From Drosophila persimilis (taxonomy: Eukaryota; Arthropoda; Insecta; Diptera; Drosophilidae), in the NCBI RefSeq assembly GCF_003286085.1, contig NW_020825298.1, positions 8,618,001-8,682,000 of the forward strand: a stretch of 64,000 nt of DNA, read 5' to 3'. A model generated the notes under the pieces. The model was not told the origin of the DNA. It saw nothing but the letters and a program-made list of their open reading frames with translations, and did no database searches. Numbering within the stretch: position 1 is the stretch's first letter; each line of letters begins with the position of its first letter. Of the stretch, positions 36,891-47,344 are shown in pieces. Both the position numbers and the translations under genes were made by a program.

Positions 36891-39800
36891 ATGATGTCCA
36901 ACCCAGGGGGGGAGTCTAAGAATGATGACCTGCCGGCAAATACCCTGGAACTATTCACAGAGCTGGACCAGGTGCTGCAAATGATCGAAAATATCAAATC
37001 AATCGATGACGGCTCTTTTGAAAGGGAATTTGAAAACTACGCCCAAGTGCTGTCCCGCTACCAAGAGCAACCGCATTTGCTAGATCCCCATCTAGAGCTG
37101 CTGCTGGGTCGCTTGCTGGACAAGATTCGGCTGCAGCAGGCGCCGCCGGGTGAACGTGATGCAGCCTTCAAGTATCTGTACATAATTTGCAAAGTACGCA
37201 CATATAAAGTTCTGGTAAAGTTTATGCCCCACGAGCTGAGCGATCTGGAGTTTGTGCTGGATCTGTTGGGCCAACAGGATCCAACTGAATTTGAGAAATG
37301 GGAGACCCGATACATACTCCTACTCTGGATGTCCATTGTGGTCCTGAATCCCTTTCATATGTCACGACTGGATGCATATGAAACGTCGCCCAGTGTCGCC
37401 CTCAACTGCGTGCTGGCCAACAATGTTGAGTCCCACAAATCCACCAAAATGGAGCGCATCTTTGAGCTATGCAAGCTGTATGTCTCCACCAACGACACGT
37501 GCAGCAGCATGGCCGCCTATCTGGCCGCCAAGTTTTTCGTACGCATCGACATCAAGGATCTGTATTTGGAGCGTTTTCTCGACTGGATCATTGGCCAGCA
37601 TCAGGCGGACACAATGAATGTTAAATTTGGCCAACTGGCCGCCGTTGCGGCCATTCTGAAGCATGGCAAGCGTGAGGATTTGCTGCCCTATGCGGACAAG
37701 CTCCTGCACTGGATAACATCCTGCCAGTACAAGGAGGGCAATGATTTTCTCAAGTACAAGTTCTATGTGAAAATTGTCCAGAGATTGGGCCTGGTGCACT
37801 TAAAGCCACGCATTGCCAGCTGGCGCTACAAAAGAGGTGAGTGGAGCAGTCCGACAGTAAAGATTCGTTTCCCAAAAACATATTTTTTTCAGGCACACGT
37901 TCGTTGGCCACAAATCTCAATCAGCATCCGGGTGCGGCTGGCGCTCAGTCGACTGCTGCTCTCGATGGCGCCGATGGGGATGCTGGAGAGGAAATTGTTG
38001 TTCCTGATGCCATTGAGGAAGTTATTGAGGAGCTGCTCCAGGGCCTGCGCAGTGGCGGCAACGACATTCGATGGAGTGCCGCCAAGGGCTTGGGCCGGGT
38101 GACCAATCGACTGCCCAAAGAGCTGGCCGACGAGGTGATTGGCTCTGTGATTGATATACTAAACCCCCTGGAGCCGCACGAGGCTTGGCATGGCGGCTGT
38201 TTGGCTTTGGCCGAGCTAGCCAAACGTGGTCTGCTGCTGCCCCATCGTCTCGAGGAGCTGGTGCCGCTGCTCATGCAGGCCTTGTTCTATGACGAAATGA
38301 AGGGCTACATGTCCGTGGGTCAGCATATACGCGATGCCGCCTGCTACATGTGCTGGGCCTTTGCTCGTGCCTACAATCCCGATGATGTCAAGCCGTTTGT
38401 CCAGAAGATCTCCTCAGGCCTGCTCACGGTGGCGGTGTTTGATCGCGAAGTAAACTGCCGCAGAGCTGCTTCAGCCGCTTTCCAAGAAAGCGTTGGCCGT
38501 TTGGGCAACTTTCCCTTTGGCATCGAGATCTCGGTAACCACGGACTTTTTCTCTGTGGGAATACGCCAGAATTCCTATCTGAATATCAGCGATTTCATAG
38601 CACAATACGAGGTATATCGCGAGCCACTAATCACTCATCTGGTGCAGCACAAAGTGGGCCACTGGGATCCGGCCATACGCGAACTAACAGCCAAGGCGCT
38701 GCACAAACTAACGCTGTGGGAGCCAGAGTATATGGCGGCCGTTGTGCTGCCTCAACTCCTGGCCAAAACGGACACCATCGACATCAACAGTCGGCATGGT
38801 TGTGTCCTGGCCATGGGTGAAATCACCCTGGCCGTCCGCAAGCTGGAAATGGCCAGTGATCCAGCCATTGTGTATATCTCCAATCAACGGATTGTGGAGC
38901 TGAACGAGCTGCTAAAGAATTTCCTCATGAAGAACTATTACCGCGGTATGAGCGGGGAGCTGCTGAAATCCAGCACAGCTGATTTCATACGCAACTGCAG
39001 TCTGGCCAAGCTGCAGGTGACGCCTGATTGCCTGCGTAAGTCCATTATAATATATAAATCCCTATCTATCTAAAATGGCATCCTTTTAGTCTCCTGGCAA
39101 ACGGTCATTGATTTCTGTTTGGTGACCAAAAACCCTGTCATACGAGCCTCTGGTGTGGAGGCCTTTGCCGAGCTGTGTCGTTCCTACTACTGTGTGGATA
39201 GTCGCAGCGACCAGAACGAGGCCATCATCAGGTCGTATCTTAAGGGCGCCGAAAACGATCTGGACGAGCACATACGCATGGGCTATATAGCAGCTTTGGG
39301 GGTACTGCCCTCGTTTATGCTGAGCCCTCATCTGTCCCCTGTGCTGGAGAGTTTAGTAAAGCACTCGCTGACACCGCTGCAGGCCGTCCTGGCCGGGGAT
39401 GTGGGGCAGCAGGAGGAGCATATCCAGACCTACCGGTGGAGCGAGGCGCGCATGGAAAGCATCAAAGCCTTAACAAAGGTGGTCAAAACTGTGGGCTACG
39501 AAGGAACTATTGGTCTGTCGGTATGCCGCCCTTTTATTCTGCAGATTATAATCCCCCCTTCCCTGCCTTTAGATACCTTTTCAGAGCATGGAAATTTCAA
39601 CAAAGTAATCGCTTGCCTGCTGCGAGCCCTGGATGAATATACCCTGGACAATCGTGGCGATATTGGAGCCTGGGTGCGTGAGGCATCCATGTCATCGCTC
39701 TACCAGATAGTAACCCAGTGTCCACCGGCTATGCTAACGGCCACGCATGTCCATGAGATTGTCGTGGGCTTCATGCAGCAGGCGGTGGAGAAAATCGATC

Positions 39801-40711
39801 GTACGCGTGGCCTGGCCGGACGTCTCTGTTGCCAGCTAATCCATGCTGAGCCACGCATCCCCCATATACGAGAGCATGCGAAACTCATTGAGATATTCCC
39901 CACGGATGTGAATTCTGTTCTCTGGCTCTTTGCCGATCATACATTCCCCTTGTTCTGCCAGCTGTTGGGCCTGCCGGATTACTCCAAGCGTGTCCTGTTG
40001 GGTCTAACCGCCAGCATTGGGCAGCTGACTGAATCTCTGGTGAGTCCGATCACTAACTGGTCCCAGAGGAATTCATATTGATTGCTCTCTTTCTTTTGGG
40101 TGCAGATCAAATATGCTTCAACGGCTTTATTCCAATTTTTACGTTCCAATCCCACGATGGTGCCGCGTCTGTGCAAGGAGATTGTGGAGATCTTCCAGGA
40201 GAATCTCTTGAACGAGCGCGTGACCTATCCAATGTTGAGTTTCCTGGACATACTCATTGGTTCCGGCACCACTGACATGGTCCTGCATGACGAATCGAAT
40301 TCCTTTGTCGAGGACATCTATCGCCTGCTCAATCTGGAGGTCAAGGGCTACAAGAAGTTGTACAAGACAGCCAGCAGCATAGGTGCCTTTTGCCAGCTCA
40401 TCCAAGTGCCGCGCCTCAGCAAGCGTGTGCTCTCCAAACTGTCAGTATTCTTGGGCCTGCAGCATGTCCATGTCCGCAAAACTGCCGCCACCAAGCTCTA
40501 CGAAGCATTGGCCCTGCATGGCGATGTTACCGATATACCCGAGGATAATATGGATGAAATCCTGCCAATCCTCTCGGAGACAGACTGGACTATGCCCCTG
40601 GTGGAGGCGCGTCCGTTGCGGAATCAGCTATGCCATTTGATGGGCATCAAGCCACCAGTTAGTGGTGCAGCAGCAGCTGTAGCTGCCGCCTCTGAAGCAG
40701 CAGATAAATGA
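36891..40711 (+). CDS. TBCD: Tubulin-folding cofactor D
   Basis: HEAT/ARM-repeat chaperone that holds beta-tubulin and, with cofactors C and E, assembles and GTP-activates the alpha/beta heterodimer. Exons read as 36,891-37,836, 37,893-39,035, 39,090-39,512, 39,573-40,039 and 40,106-40,711, giving 1,194 residues. Family landmarks are WETRYILLLWMSIVVLNPF, LVKFMPHELSDLEFVLDLL, DIRWSAAKGLGRVTNRLP, EAWHGGCLALAELAKRGLLL, YDEMKGYMSVGQHIRDAACY (20), SRHGCVLAMGEITLA and DNRGDIGAWVREASMSSLY. The C-terminal cofactor-D domain is complete. The 60-bp interval 39,513-39,572 is in frame and stop-free but ends in a strong pyrimidine tract plus TTTAG and interrupts conserved sequence, so I treat it as an intron. 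Start ATGATG; either could be used. Confidence 0.93.
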
Positions 40712-40749
40712 ATTTCGACAAATGTTTAACATATTTATTATCCTTGTGT

Positions 40750-40755
40750 ATTAAA
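40750..40755 (+). terminator. TBCD poly(A) signal
   Basis: ATTAAA, a common variant signal, about 40 bp after the TBCD stop codon. Confidence 0.45.
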
Positions 40756-41247
40756 TACTTTTACTAATATACATTTTGGATCCAACAGAAAAAAGAAACG
40801 CAGTAGCAAATTATTTCAAAATTGTAATACTTATAGCTAAGCCTCAGGAGGTTTCCCCTTGATTTGAGGAACAACTATGGCCATAAATATGGGCATATTT
40901 CAGAAACAGCGTAAGCCTCGTAGCCAGTGCGTACTCTTTGTCCTTATTTCAAAGAATTGATATCGGGATCAAGATATACAGGAATCAAATCCATGAATAC
41001 GTCTAAGACATATCTATTTGAGAAAATGTATTTATTAATTACGTTTAAAAAAGTTTGCAAAACAGTACCTTTAAATAAAATTAACGGAATAGGGTATACA
41101 AATGGCCATACACCAGCAACATTGACAACATTGCGACTGGTTTTTTGCTGAACTTTTTTGTTTAAATAATAGGAAGGACTATCCTCTTTCTTTTTTTTTT
41201 GTAAACCATTTTCGCTACAACCAAGTATTTAAAATAAATCAGTCAAT

Positions 41248-41710
41248 TAGAAAATAGGTTCATTATTTGGATACAATTATGTGGGCATGGCTGAGAGTTT
41301 TATCTAGCTAGTAATGTTCGACGAAATATCAAAATCGGAGGATATGGTTTCCAATCCTTGACAGCGAACGATTAACCCATTGCAAACCAAGGGGGTATTT
41401 TAATATTCCACCGAAAATAATGAAAATTGATTGCAGCGGAGTTCATGTGAAAGATATCGTGTTTTTTTATTAAGTTCAGATGAAAGATGGCATGGATGTA
41501 CAAGAGGAATTTACAATCGTTAATATTTTCCGCCGTTTACCTCAAGTAGTTAACTATTTAAATGAGGGGGCCTATTTCGTTTTTCATCATACGAGACGCT
41601 ATATTGTTGTCACGTAGAAAATTGGTTCATTAATTGGATCAAATTATGTGGGCAGGGCTGAGATATAAGAAAGATAATATTCGACGGAATATCGAAAACG
41701 AGGAATATGT
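41248..41710. repeat. Pair of about 100-bp direct repeats
   Basis: Copy 1 (about 41,248-41,346) and copy 2 (about 41,615-41,710) share TAGAAAAT(A/T)GGTTCATTA, then TTATGTGGGCA and GGCTGAGA, TTCGACG(A/G)AATATC, and a G(A/G)ATATG end. They lie 367 bp apart in the same orientation. No coding potential is seen. Confidence 0.7.
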
Positions 41711-41730
41711 ATAATGGAATTTGAATTCGT

Positions 41731-41794
41731 CAGTATATTTACGGTATATTAAAATGTGACAGTATATTTCGGTATATTTCTGAGGGTCAGACCG
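41731..41794 (+). promoter_or_regulatory. Housekeeping core-promoter motif cluster, AIF
   Basis: Four (C/G)(A/G)GTATATT(T) words (41,731, 41,742, 41,761 and 41,770), resembling Drosophila core-promoter motif 6, are followed by GGGTCAGACCG (41,784-41,794), which resembles the GGTCACACT element called motif 1. These two motifs co-occur in TATA-less housekeeping promoters. AIF starts 250 bp downstream. Confidence 0.45.
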
Positions 41795-42043
41795 TAGACA
41801 TGTTTGACTAAAAAACGCAATAAATAATAATAATAATAAAACATAGCAAACATAGTAAAAATACATTTGAAACAAATATCAATAAAAGCACCACTGATTT
41901 CACAGGGACATAGAATTATTTTGTATTTCTGTTATTACAGATTGTTAGTACATATCACACACAGTTACACAATTTAAATCTTACTGTGAAATCTGTGGGC
42001 CTGTTTCTATTCTGGTAAATCTGTGCCCTTCTCAATAATATCA

Positions 42044-44807
42044 ATGATGAGTCTATGGACGGTGATGTACAGCGCGATCCGGCGTGCCCATATACTGGCC
42101 AGAAAGAGAACCATAGTGCAGCCATCATACCAACATGCCGCGCCGGTATTTGGTGAGTGTGTGAGGTTATGTGCCTTGTCGAATGATTCTTCATGTTTTT
42201 ATCATATCTTCCTCCTCGTTCGCAGATCTGCAACGGTCATGTCATGGAAAATTATATGAAATGGTAAAAAAGCGCTCGCTTGACGCACGCACTAAAGCTC
42301 ATGCTCAGAAAAATCCGAATCAAAAAGTTTGTGTCCGAACAGGCATGGAGGAGGAGGTGGAATACGATACCGATGTTATAGATTGTCCTCCTTCTCGTCC
42401 ACAACCACCGCCTCCGCGTCAATTTCAAGCCAAATATCAAGATTATAGCCAGGCGGCTGATCATAAGTTCCCAGGGGTACCGCTGCCACACTTCATCAAT
42501 CGTTCACCAATCCACTCAATACCGAGAAACTTATTTAAAATCTCGTTTCCTCCCCATTCCAGGCCCCTGCGAACAGCAGCAAGTACATGCCCACGGCCAA
42601 GCAGGTATTCTTCAAGTCAGTAAAATATGACACCAGCACTTCTGGGACACTATTGGATTGGCAAAAACAATCGGACATTGATAAACACATGAGCAAGGAT
42701 CCTTGTCGGCTGATGACCAAAGAGCCCGGTAAGCAGCCAGCCGAGGATCCTTGTGAGCAGTTTAAGCGAATGCGTTTAAAAAACGATCCGAAACAATGTC
42801 CGCCCAGTGGATCAGCAGCTCCAGACGGTGGTGATGGCTGCAACGGTAAGGATAGTGGAGACCCAAACAAATCTCTGAAATTAACATGCCTATTGGGTGC
42901 CTTGGCCGCAATGGTGGCTGGTGGACTGGTAAGTCTTAATCCTATCAAGGACTTATCAAAAATATCAATATATTGGTTGTTACTCTTCAATGTTAAAGAT
43001 TGCCTGGTTTCTGGCGAGTACAAAAAACGACGATAACAAAGGAGCCGGCGGTGGGAGTGACGGTGACAATAATTCGGCAGACGCTAAACGCGGCGTATCA
43101 GGACTTGTAACAAGTGAGAATGGAAACCACTCTTCTTTATTTAAGGGATGAGCTCATCGAAACTCAAAATTATACTTTGGATACAGGTCCCGACAGCTCT
43201 GAGAAGCTACCCAAACATGTGCCTTATTTGATCATTGGCGGTGGCACAGCCGCCTTCTCTGCCTTCCGTTCCATCAAGTCGAACGATGCCAAGGCCAAGG
43301 TCCTGATTGTTAGTAATGAATACCACAAGCCCTATATGCGTCCACCCCTATCCAAGGAACTGTGGTATACGCCCAATACCAACGAAAAAACCAACAAGGA
43401 TTACCGCTTTAAACAATGGGCTGGCTCCGAAAGAAGGTCAGTAACACAGTACTTATCTTCTCTTCAGACTCTAAGCTCTTGTTTCTCTCTGCAGCTTGTT
43501 CTTTGAACCGGATGAGTTTTTTGTGGATCCCGAAAAGCTTGAGGAGAGTGTAAATGGTGGTATAGCCGTCGCACAAGGATTCTCAGTGCAGAAGGTGGAT
43601 GCCCAGAATCACACTGTGACATTGAACGACGGCTATAAGATCACTTACGATGAGTGCCTCATTGCTACGGGCTGTGCCCCCAAAAATCTGCCCATGTTCC
43701 GGGACGCAGCGCCCAGCGTGCGCGAGAAGGTGATGGTGTATCGCACACCCGATGACTTTGATCGCCTGCTACGCTATGCCGCCGAGAAGCGTTCGATTAC
43801 GATTGTGGGAAATGGATTCATTGGCAGCGAGCTGGCCTGCTCTCTGGCCCACTACTCGAAGGAGAATGACGGTGGCAAGATCTATCAGGTCTTCCAGGAG
43901 AGCGGCAACATGTCCAAGGTCCTCCCCAACTATCTGAGTCGCTGGACCATGGCGAAGATGAAGAATCAGGGTGTGTGCGTCATCCCGAATGCCAGCATCA
44001 AGTCGGCCACCAGAGACGAGGAGTCGCTCAAATTGGAACTGAACAATGGCATGACACTGCTATCCGATATTGTGGTGGTATGTGTGGGCTGTTCGCCCAA
44101 CACAAATCTAGCGTCGCCCAGCAAACTGGAGGTGGATCGCACCCTGGGCGGTTTTGTGGTCAATGCAGAACTGGAGGCACGCCGGAATCTGTATGTGGCT
44201 GGCGATGCTTCTTGCTTTTATGATCCTTTGTTGGGCCGGCGACGAGTTGAACATCATGATCATTCGGTGGTCTCTGGCAAATTGGCAGGAGAGAATATGA
44301 CAGGAGCAAGTAAGTGTCTACGCTCTCAATATTTTTGAGAAAACACTGTTTCATTAAAATTCTTGTGCATTTCCATCCACAGAGAAACCCTATGTGCATC
44401 AGAGCATGTTCTGGTCAGATTTGGGTCCTGAAATTGGCTACGAGGGCATTGGCTTGGCTGACTCTTCTCTTCCCACCGTGGGCATCTTTGCCCTGCCCTC
44501 AGCAACCGACGCACGATCGAGCACAGACAACTTGACCGTAAATCGAGAGGAAGACGATGGCAGCAAGCATACGATTATAGTTGATGAAAAATCAAATTCA
44601 GATGTGGTCACCTGGGATGATGATGCCCATGGTGAGCAGCCGGACTACGGCCGGGGTGTGATCTTCTATTTAAAGAATGAAAAGATTGTTGGCGTTCTCA
44701 TGTGGAACCTCTTTAGCCGCGTAGGCTTAGCTAGGACGATAATTAATCAAAATAAGAAGTACGATGACCTCAATGAGGTCGCCAAGTTGTTTGAAATCCA
44801 CTCTTAG
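42044..44807 (+). CDS. AIF: Apoptosis-inducing factor, mitochondrial
   Basis: Flavoprotein NADH oxidoreductase of the mitochondrial intermembrane space, needed for respiratory-complex maintenance and able to promote cell death. Seven coding exons: 42,044-42,152, 42,226-42,476, 42,563-42,928, 42,999-43,113, 43,187-43,436, 43,495-44,309 and 44,383-44,807, giving 776 residues. The N-terminus ([20 protein letters not shown]) is basic and amphipathic, a matrix-targeting type. Residues about 229-249 ([20 protein letters not shown]) form a membrane anchor. The FAD site is IIGGGTAAF near residue 296, the NAD site [12 protein letters not shown] near 467, and the second FAD motif YVAGDASCF near 598. 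The AIF C-terminal domain begins around [16 protein letters not shown]. The weakest call is exon 2 (proline-rich and acidic), which could be isoform-specific, with an alternative ATG at 42,261. Confidence 0.93.
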
Positions 44808-44990
44808 TAGTGGATCTTCCTCCCATTACCACCACCCCATTTTTCGTTTTTTTTGAATCCCGCTTTAGTCAATCACTCGTCGAATAACGTATATGCACAT
44901 AGATGATGACCATATAGATAAATATCTTACGAACGTATATGTAAGTGATATGACGAGGACATGTGTTGAACTTTTGTGTGTGTTTTCCAT

Positions 44991-44996
44991 AATAAA
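44991..44996 (+). terminator. AIF poly(A) signal
   Basis: AATAAA about 185 bp after the AIF stop codon, preceded by a GT-rich stretch. Confidence 0.6.
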
Positions 44997-45055
44997 TTAT
45001 CCTTTAAAATGTTATATATACCTGTTCGTAATACTGGCAGCTGGAGAGAGGACTC

Positions 45056-45190
45056 GTACCTAAATCCGCGGGGCCATCTGCTTATTAGGGGTCTGCTCGG
45101 GATTAGCAAATTGGTAGGTAGATCTCTAATAAGCAAAGGTCCCGCGGATTTACCCAATCGGTAGGTAGATTATCTGTATCCATCAGGTAC
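45056..45190 (+). promoter_or_regulatory. TAGteam (Zelda-type) sites and inverted repeat
   Basis: TAGGTAG occurs twice (45,115-45,121 and 45,162-45,168), with CAGGTAC at 45,184-45,190 and TAGGTAC on the minus strand at 45,056-45,062. TAGGTAG is a known variant of the CAGGTAG sites bound by Zelda at early zygotic genes. The interval also holds a near-perfect inverted repeat: arms 45,061-45,088 and 45,126-45,152, each carrying TAAATCCGCGGG and GCTTATTAG. It lies immediately upstream of a TATA/initiator promoter. Confidence 0.6.
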
Positions 45191-45202
45191 ATCCTTTTGG
45201 CC

Positions 45203-45240
45203 TATAAAAGCCTTGCCCTAAATGCCAATGGACATCAGTT
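45203..45240 (+). promoter_or_regulatory. TATA box and initiator of the small intronless gene
   Basis: TATAAAAG at 45,203-45,210 and a consensus initiator TCAGTT at 45,235-45,240. Transcription starting at the A (45,237) gives a TATA-to-start distance of about 34 bp and a 5' leader of only 22 nt before the ATG at 45,259. Confidence 0.75.
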
Positions 45241-45258
45241 CCTTGCCAGCCAGCAACC

Positions 45259-45759
45259 ATGAAGTACCACCGTGTGATGAACAAACGAAAGAGCAACCAG
45301 ACCCCATCGCCAGCCAGGGAATCCGAAGTGAATATCCACAAACAGGATTTTGATGGCCGCATCTCGTATGGTGCTTTGGAAATGGAGGCTGCTGCCGCTC
45401 TGCTCATGTTGCGCTATCAGTACGATAGGCAGTCGGTGCCAATGCCCTCCACCGCTGTAACACGTTCGCCCACACCGCCGCAGCATATCGCCGACAAATT
45501 GACGCCCAAGGATCAGGCTGTGCGCACTCCCGACTCTGCTCAGCCTATCAAGAAGCGTTCTATTCCCAACCATCTGCTGAGACGCTCTTTGACTCCAGCC
45601 AAATCTACTACCAATGCAGGAGGATCATCATCGATAGTGAAAGCCAAGTCCCGATTGACGCCTGTGCCCCGCCGTAGTGAAAATGACTGCAATAAAGTTC
45701 TGCTCAAGTCCTGCCGCAATATGATACGCGAGTTTTTGGACAATCAGGAACTTATCTAG
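45259..45759 (+). CDS. Unrecognised basic 166-residue protein, likely early zygotic
   Basis: A single uninterrupted ORF of 166 residues behind a TATA box, an initiator and a 22-nt leader; ATG context CAACC-ATG is good. I do not recognise the family. The protein is basic and mostly disordered, with one helical segment near residues 40-57 (ALEMEAAAALLMLRYQY) and a C-terminal helix (NKVLLKSCRNMIREFLDNQ). It has at least six SP/TP sites; SPAR and TPAK fit the full CDK consensus, and RRSLTP fits an RxL-type cyclin-docking pattern. There is no signal peptide, zinc finger or transmembrane segment. It sits between AIF (same strand, 450 bp upstream) and aop (convergent). The intronless structure plus Zelda-type sites suggests pre-blastoderm expression; any cell-cycle role is inference. 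Confidence 0.8.
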   Translation: MKYHRVMNKRKSNQTPSPARESEVNIHKQDFDGRISYGALEMEAAAALLMLRYQYDRQSVPMPSTAVTRSPTPPQHIADKLTPKDQAVRTPDSAQPIKKRSIPNHLLRRSLTPAKSTTNAGGSSSIVKAKSRLTPVPRRSENDCNKVLLKSCRNMIREFLDNQELI

Positions 45760-47344
45760 GGAGGAGAGGACGATGATGATCCATAGGATCTTCCAGTGTG
45801 TATATCATTTTTCATTTATTTATTACATATAAATTTGTTTCCGTTTTCTTGAATATTTTTTTAATACATATAAATTGTATATGTACCTATTGATCGAAAG
45901 ATATACTCGGTAAAGGTTTTTGCAAATGGAAGAACAGGTATTGTGGCGACACTAGAGTGCTAATTATTAGCTATTGGCGGTGTTTAAACTTAATGCGTAA
46001 GCGAAAAAACAGATAAAAAATATATATATATATATCGTATGTACGAAAATTAGATGTACTATAAGATCTATGCAATAATTAATAATAATTACAGGCACTA
46101 AAAGCTAAGTTGGATGAGCGTGTGTGTGGTGTGGGGTTGATGGTCTGCGCCTCTCCATTCCATGACATTTCATTTATGTTTTGCATTTAATATAATTAAT
46201 AAAGTGTGCTTCAAAATGTACAAAATTTCTATTGTTTTTTATGGTTTGTATGGGGCGACGTGCAGTTGTTTTACAAACTAAAATTGTTAATGCTTAAATG
46301 AACACTTCTGCTTTTTGCTGCGATTCCACACATCTTTCCGTGAGGGCGCAGCCGCTTAGAAAACTAACATACAAATTATATAATAATAATAATAATCGTA
46401 TGAATAATGTTTTAATTGAAAACTAAATGTGTATATGCTCGTAATCATTGCTATAAAAATGGAAGCCAATGTTTTTTTTCTTCTTCATGTTCTTGTATCT
46501 AAGGGCTAAGGGGTTTTCTCCAATTGAAATTGAATTTTGAAAGCTCTCTGTTTGCAGCTGTCGAGAGAGGCAGGCAGGCAGCAGGAGAGGCCGCCAGGGA
46601 GAAACAGAACGGAGAAACTGTTTCAGTTTCCACACCATGGATCCCATAGCTCCTGGATCTCTCCTGTGGCTGCATACTCCTCCTTCTGTGCTCTCCTCTT
46701 CTCCAGCCAATGAATCTGTTATCACAAGAAATCAATCTCTCTCTCTTCTCTTCTCGCTGATTATTTTTTGTATATCAATTAACAATTTTCTTTCCTTTCT
46801 TTCATATTTCGTATCGTATTTTTAACAATTGTTTTTTGTGTTTGTTTTTCGTTTTCATAAATTTGAAACCATTTTGTTGAGGCAACATTTGTAAAGCTCA
46901 AAGGTGGCAACACTTACTCGCTAAGGGGCGGCGCTACTCTCGCTACACGCTACTCGTATGATTGTTGTTGATGCTTGGGGGGTCGGGGCGTGTGATAACT
47001 TATAATTTAATTCTGATTTAATGTAGAAATTGGCACATAATCAAAGGCTGCGCTGCGCCGTGTTTTTTTTTTTGTTTTTTCAAGAACTCTACTTACAACA
47101 AAACGAAATTACATTCACTCTCGCTCACTCACTCCATTTCTCCTCTCTCTCTCGTTAGATTAGCTTAATAAATAATTTGATGTATAAAATATATATATAT
47201 TGATGCAAATGTTTTTATCTATGTACAAAAGGCAACCACATCCAGCTAGGGGGCGGGCATAGGGGTGTGTTTATGTGTGTGCTGGTCCCATTTTTAGCTC
47301 AGGTAATGTTTGTGGGGGGAAAGGCAATGATGGGGGTGCTACTC
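45760..47344. other. Convergent 3' UTR region of the small gene and aop
   Basis: AT-rich with no coding ORF. It should hold the 3' UTRs of both converging genes. TTTATT at 45,815-45,820 is a minus-strand poly(A) signal that could end a 1.5-kb aop 3' UTR. A TA microsatellite stands at 46,018-46,034. TGGAAGA at 45,926-45,932 is, on the minus strand, a 7-nt match to the miR-7 seed (TCTTCCA); miR-7 is a known regulator of Yan in D. melanogaster. Confidence 0.55.
46198..46203 (+). terminator. Poly(A) signal, small intronless gene
   Basis: AATAAA followed by AGTGTGCTT, the first canonical plus-strand signal after the 45,759 stop. This implies a 3' UTR of roughly 440-460 nt that would overlap the presumed 3' UTR of aop on the other strand. 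Confidence 0.4.

Larger units (their letters stand above)
40756..42043. other. TBCD to AIF intergenic region
   Basis: About 1.3 kb of AT-rich sequence with no credible ORF. It contains two diverged 100-bp direct repeats and, near 41.73-41.80 kb, a cluster of core-promoter-type motifs for AIF. Confidence 0.6.
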
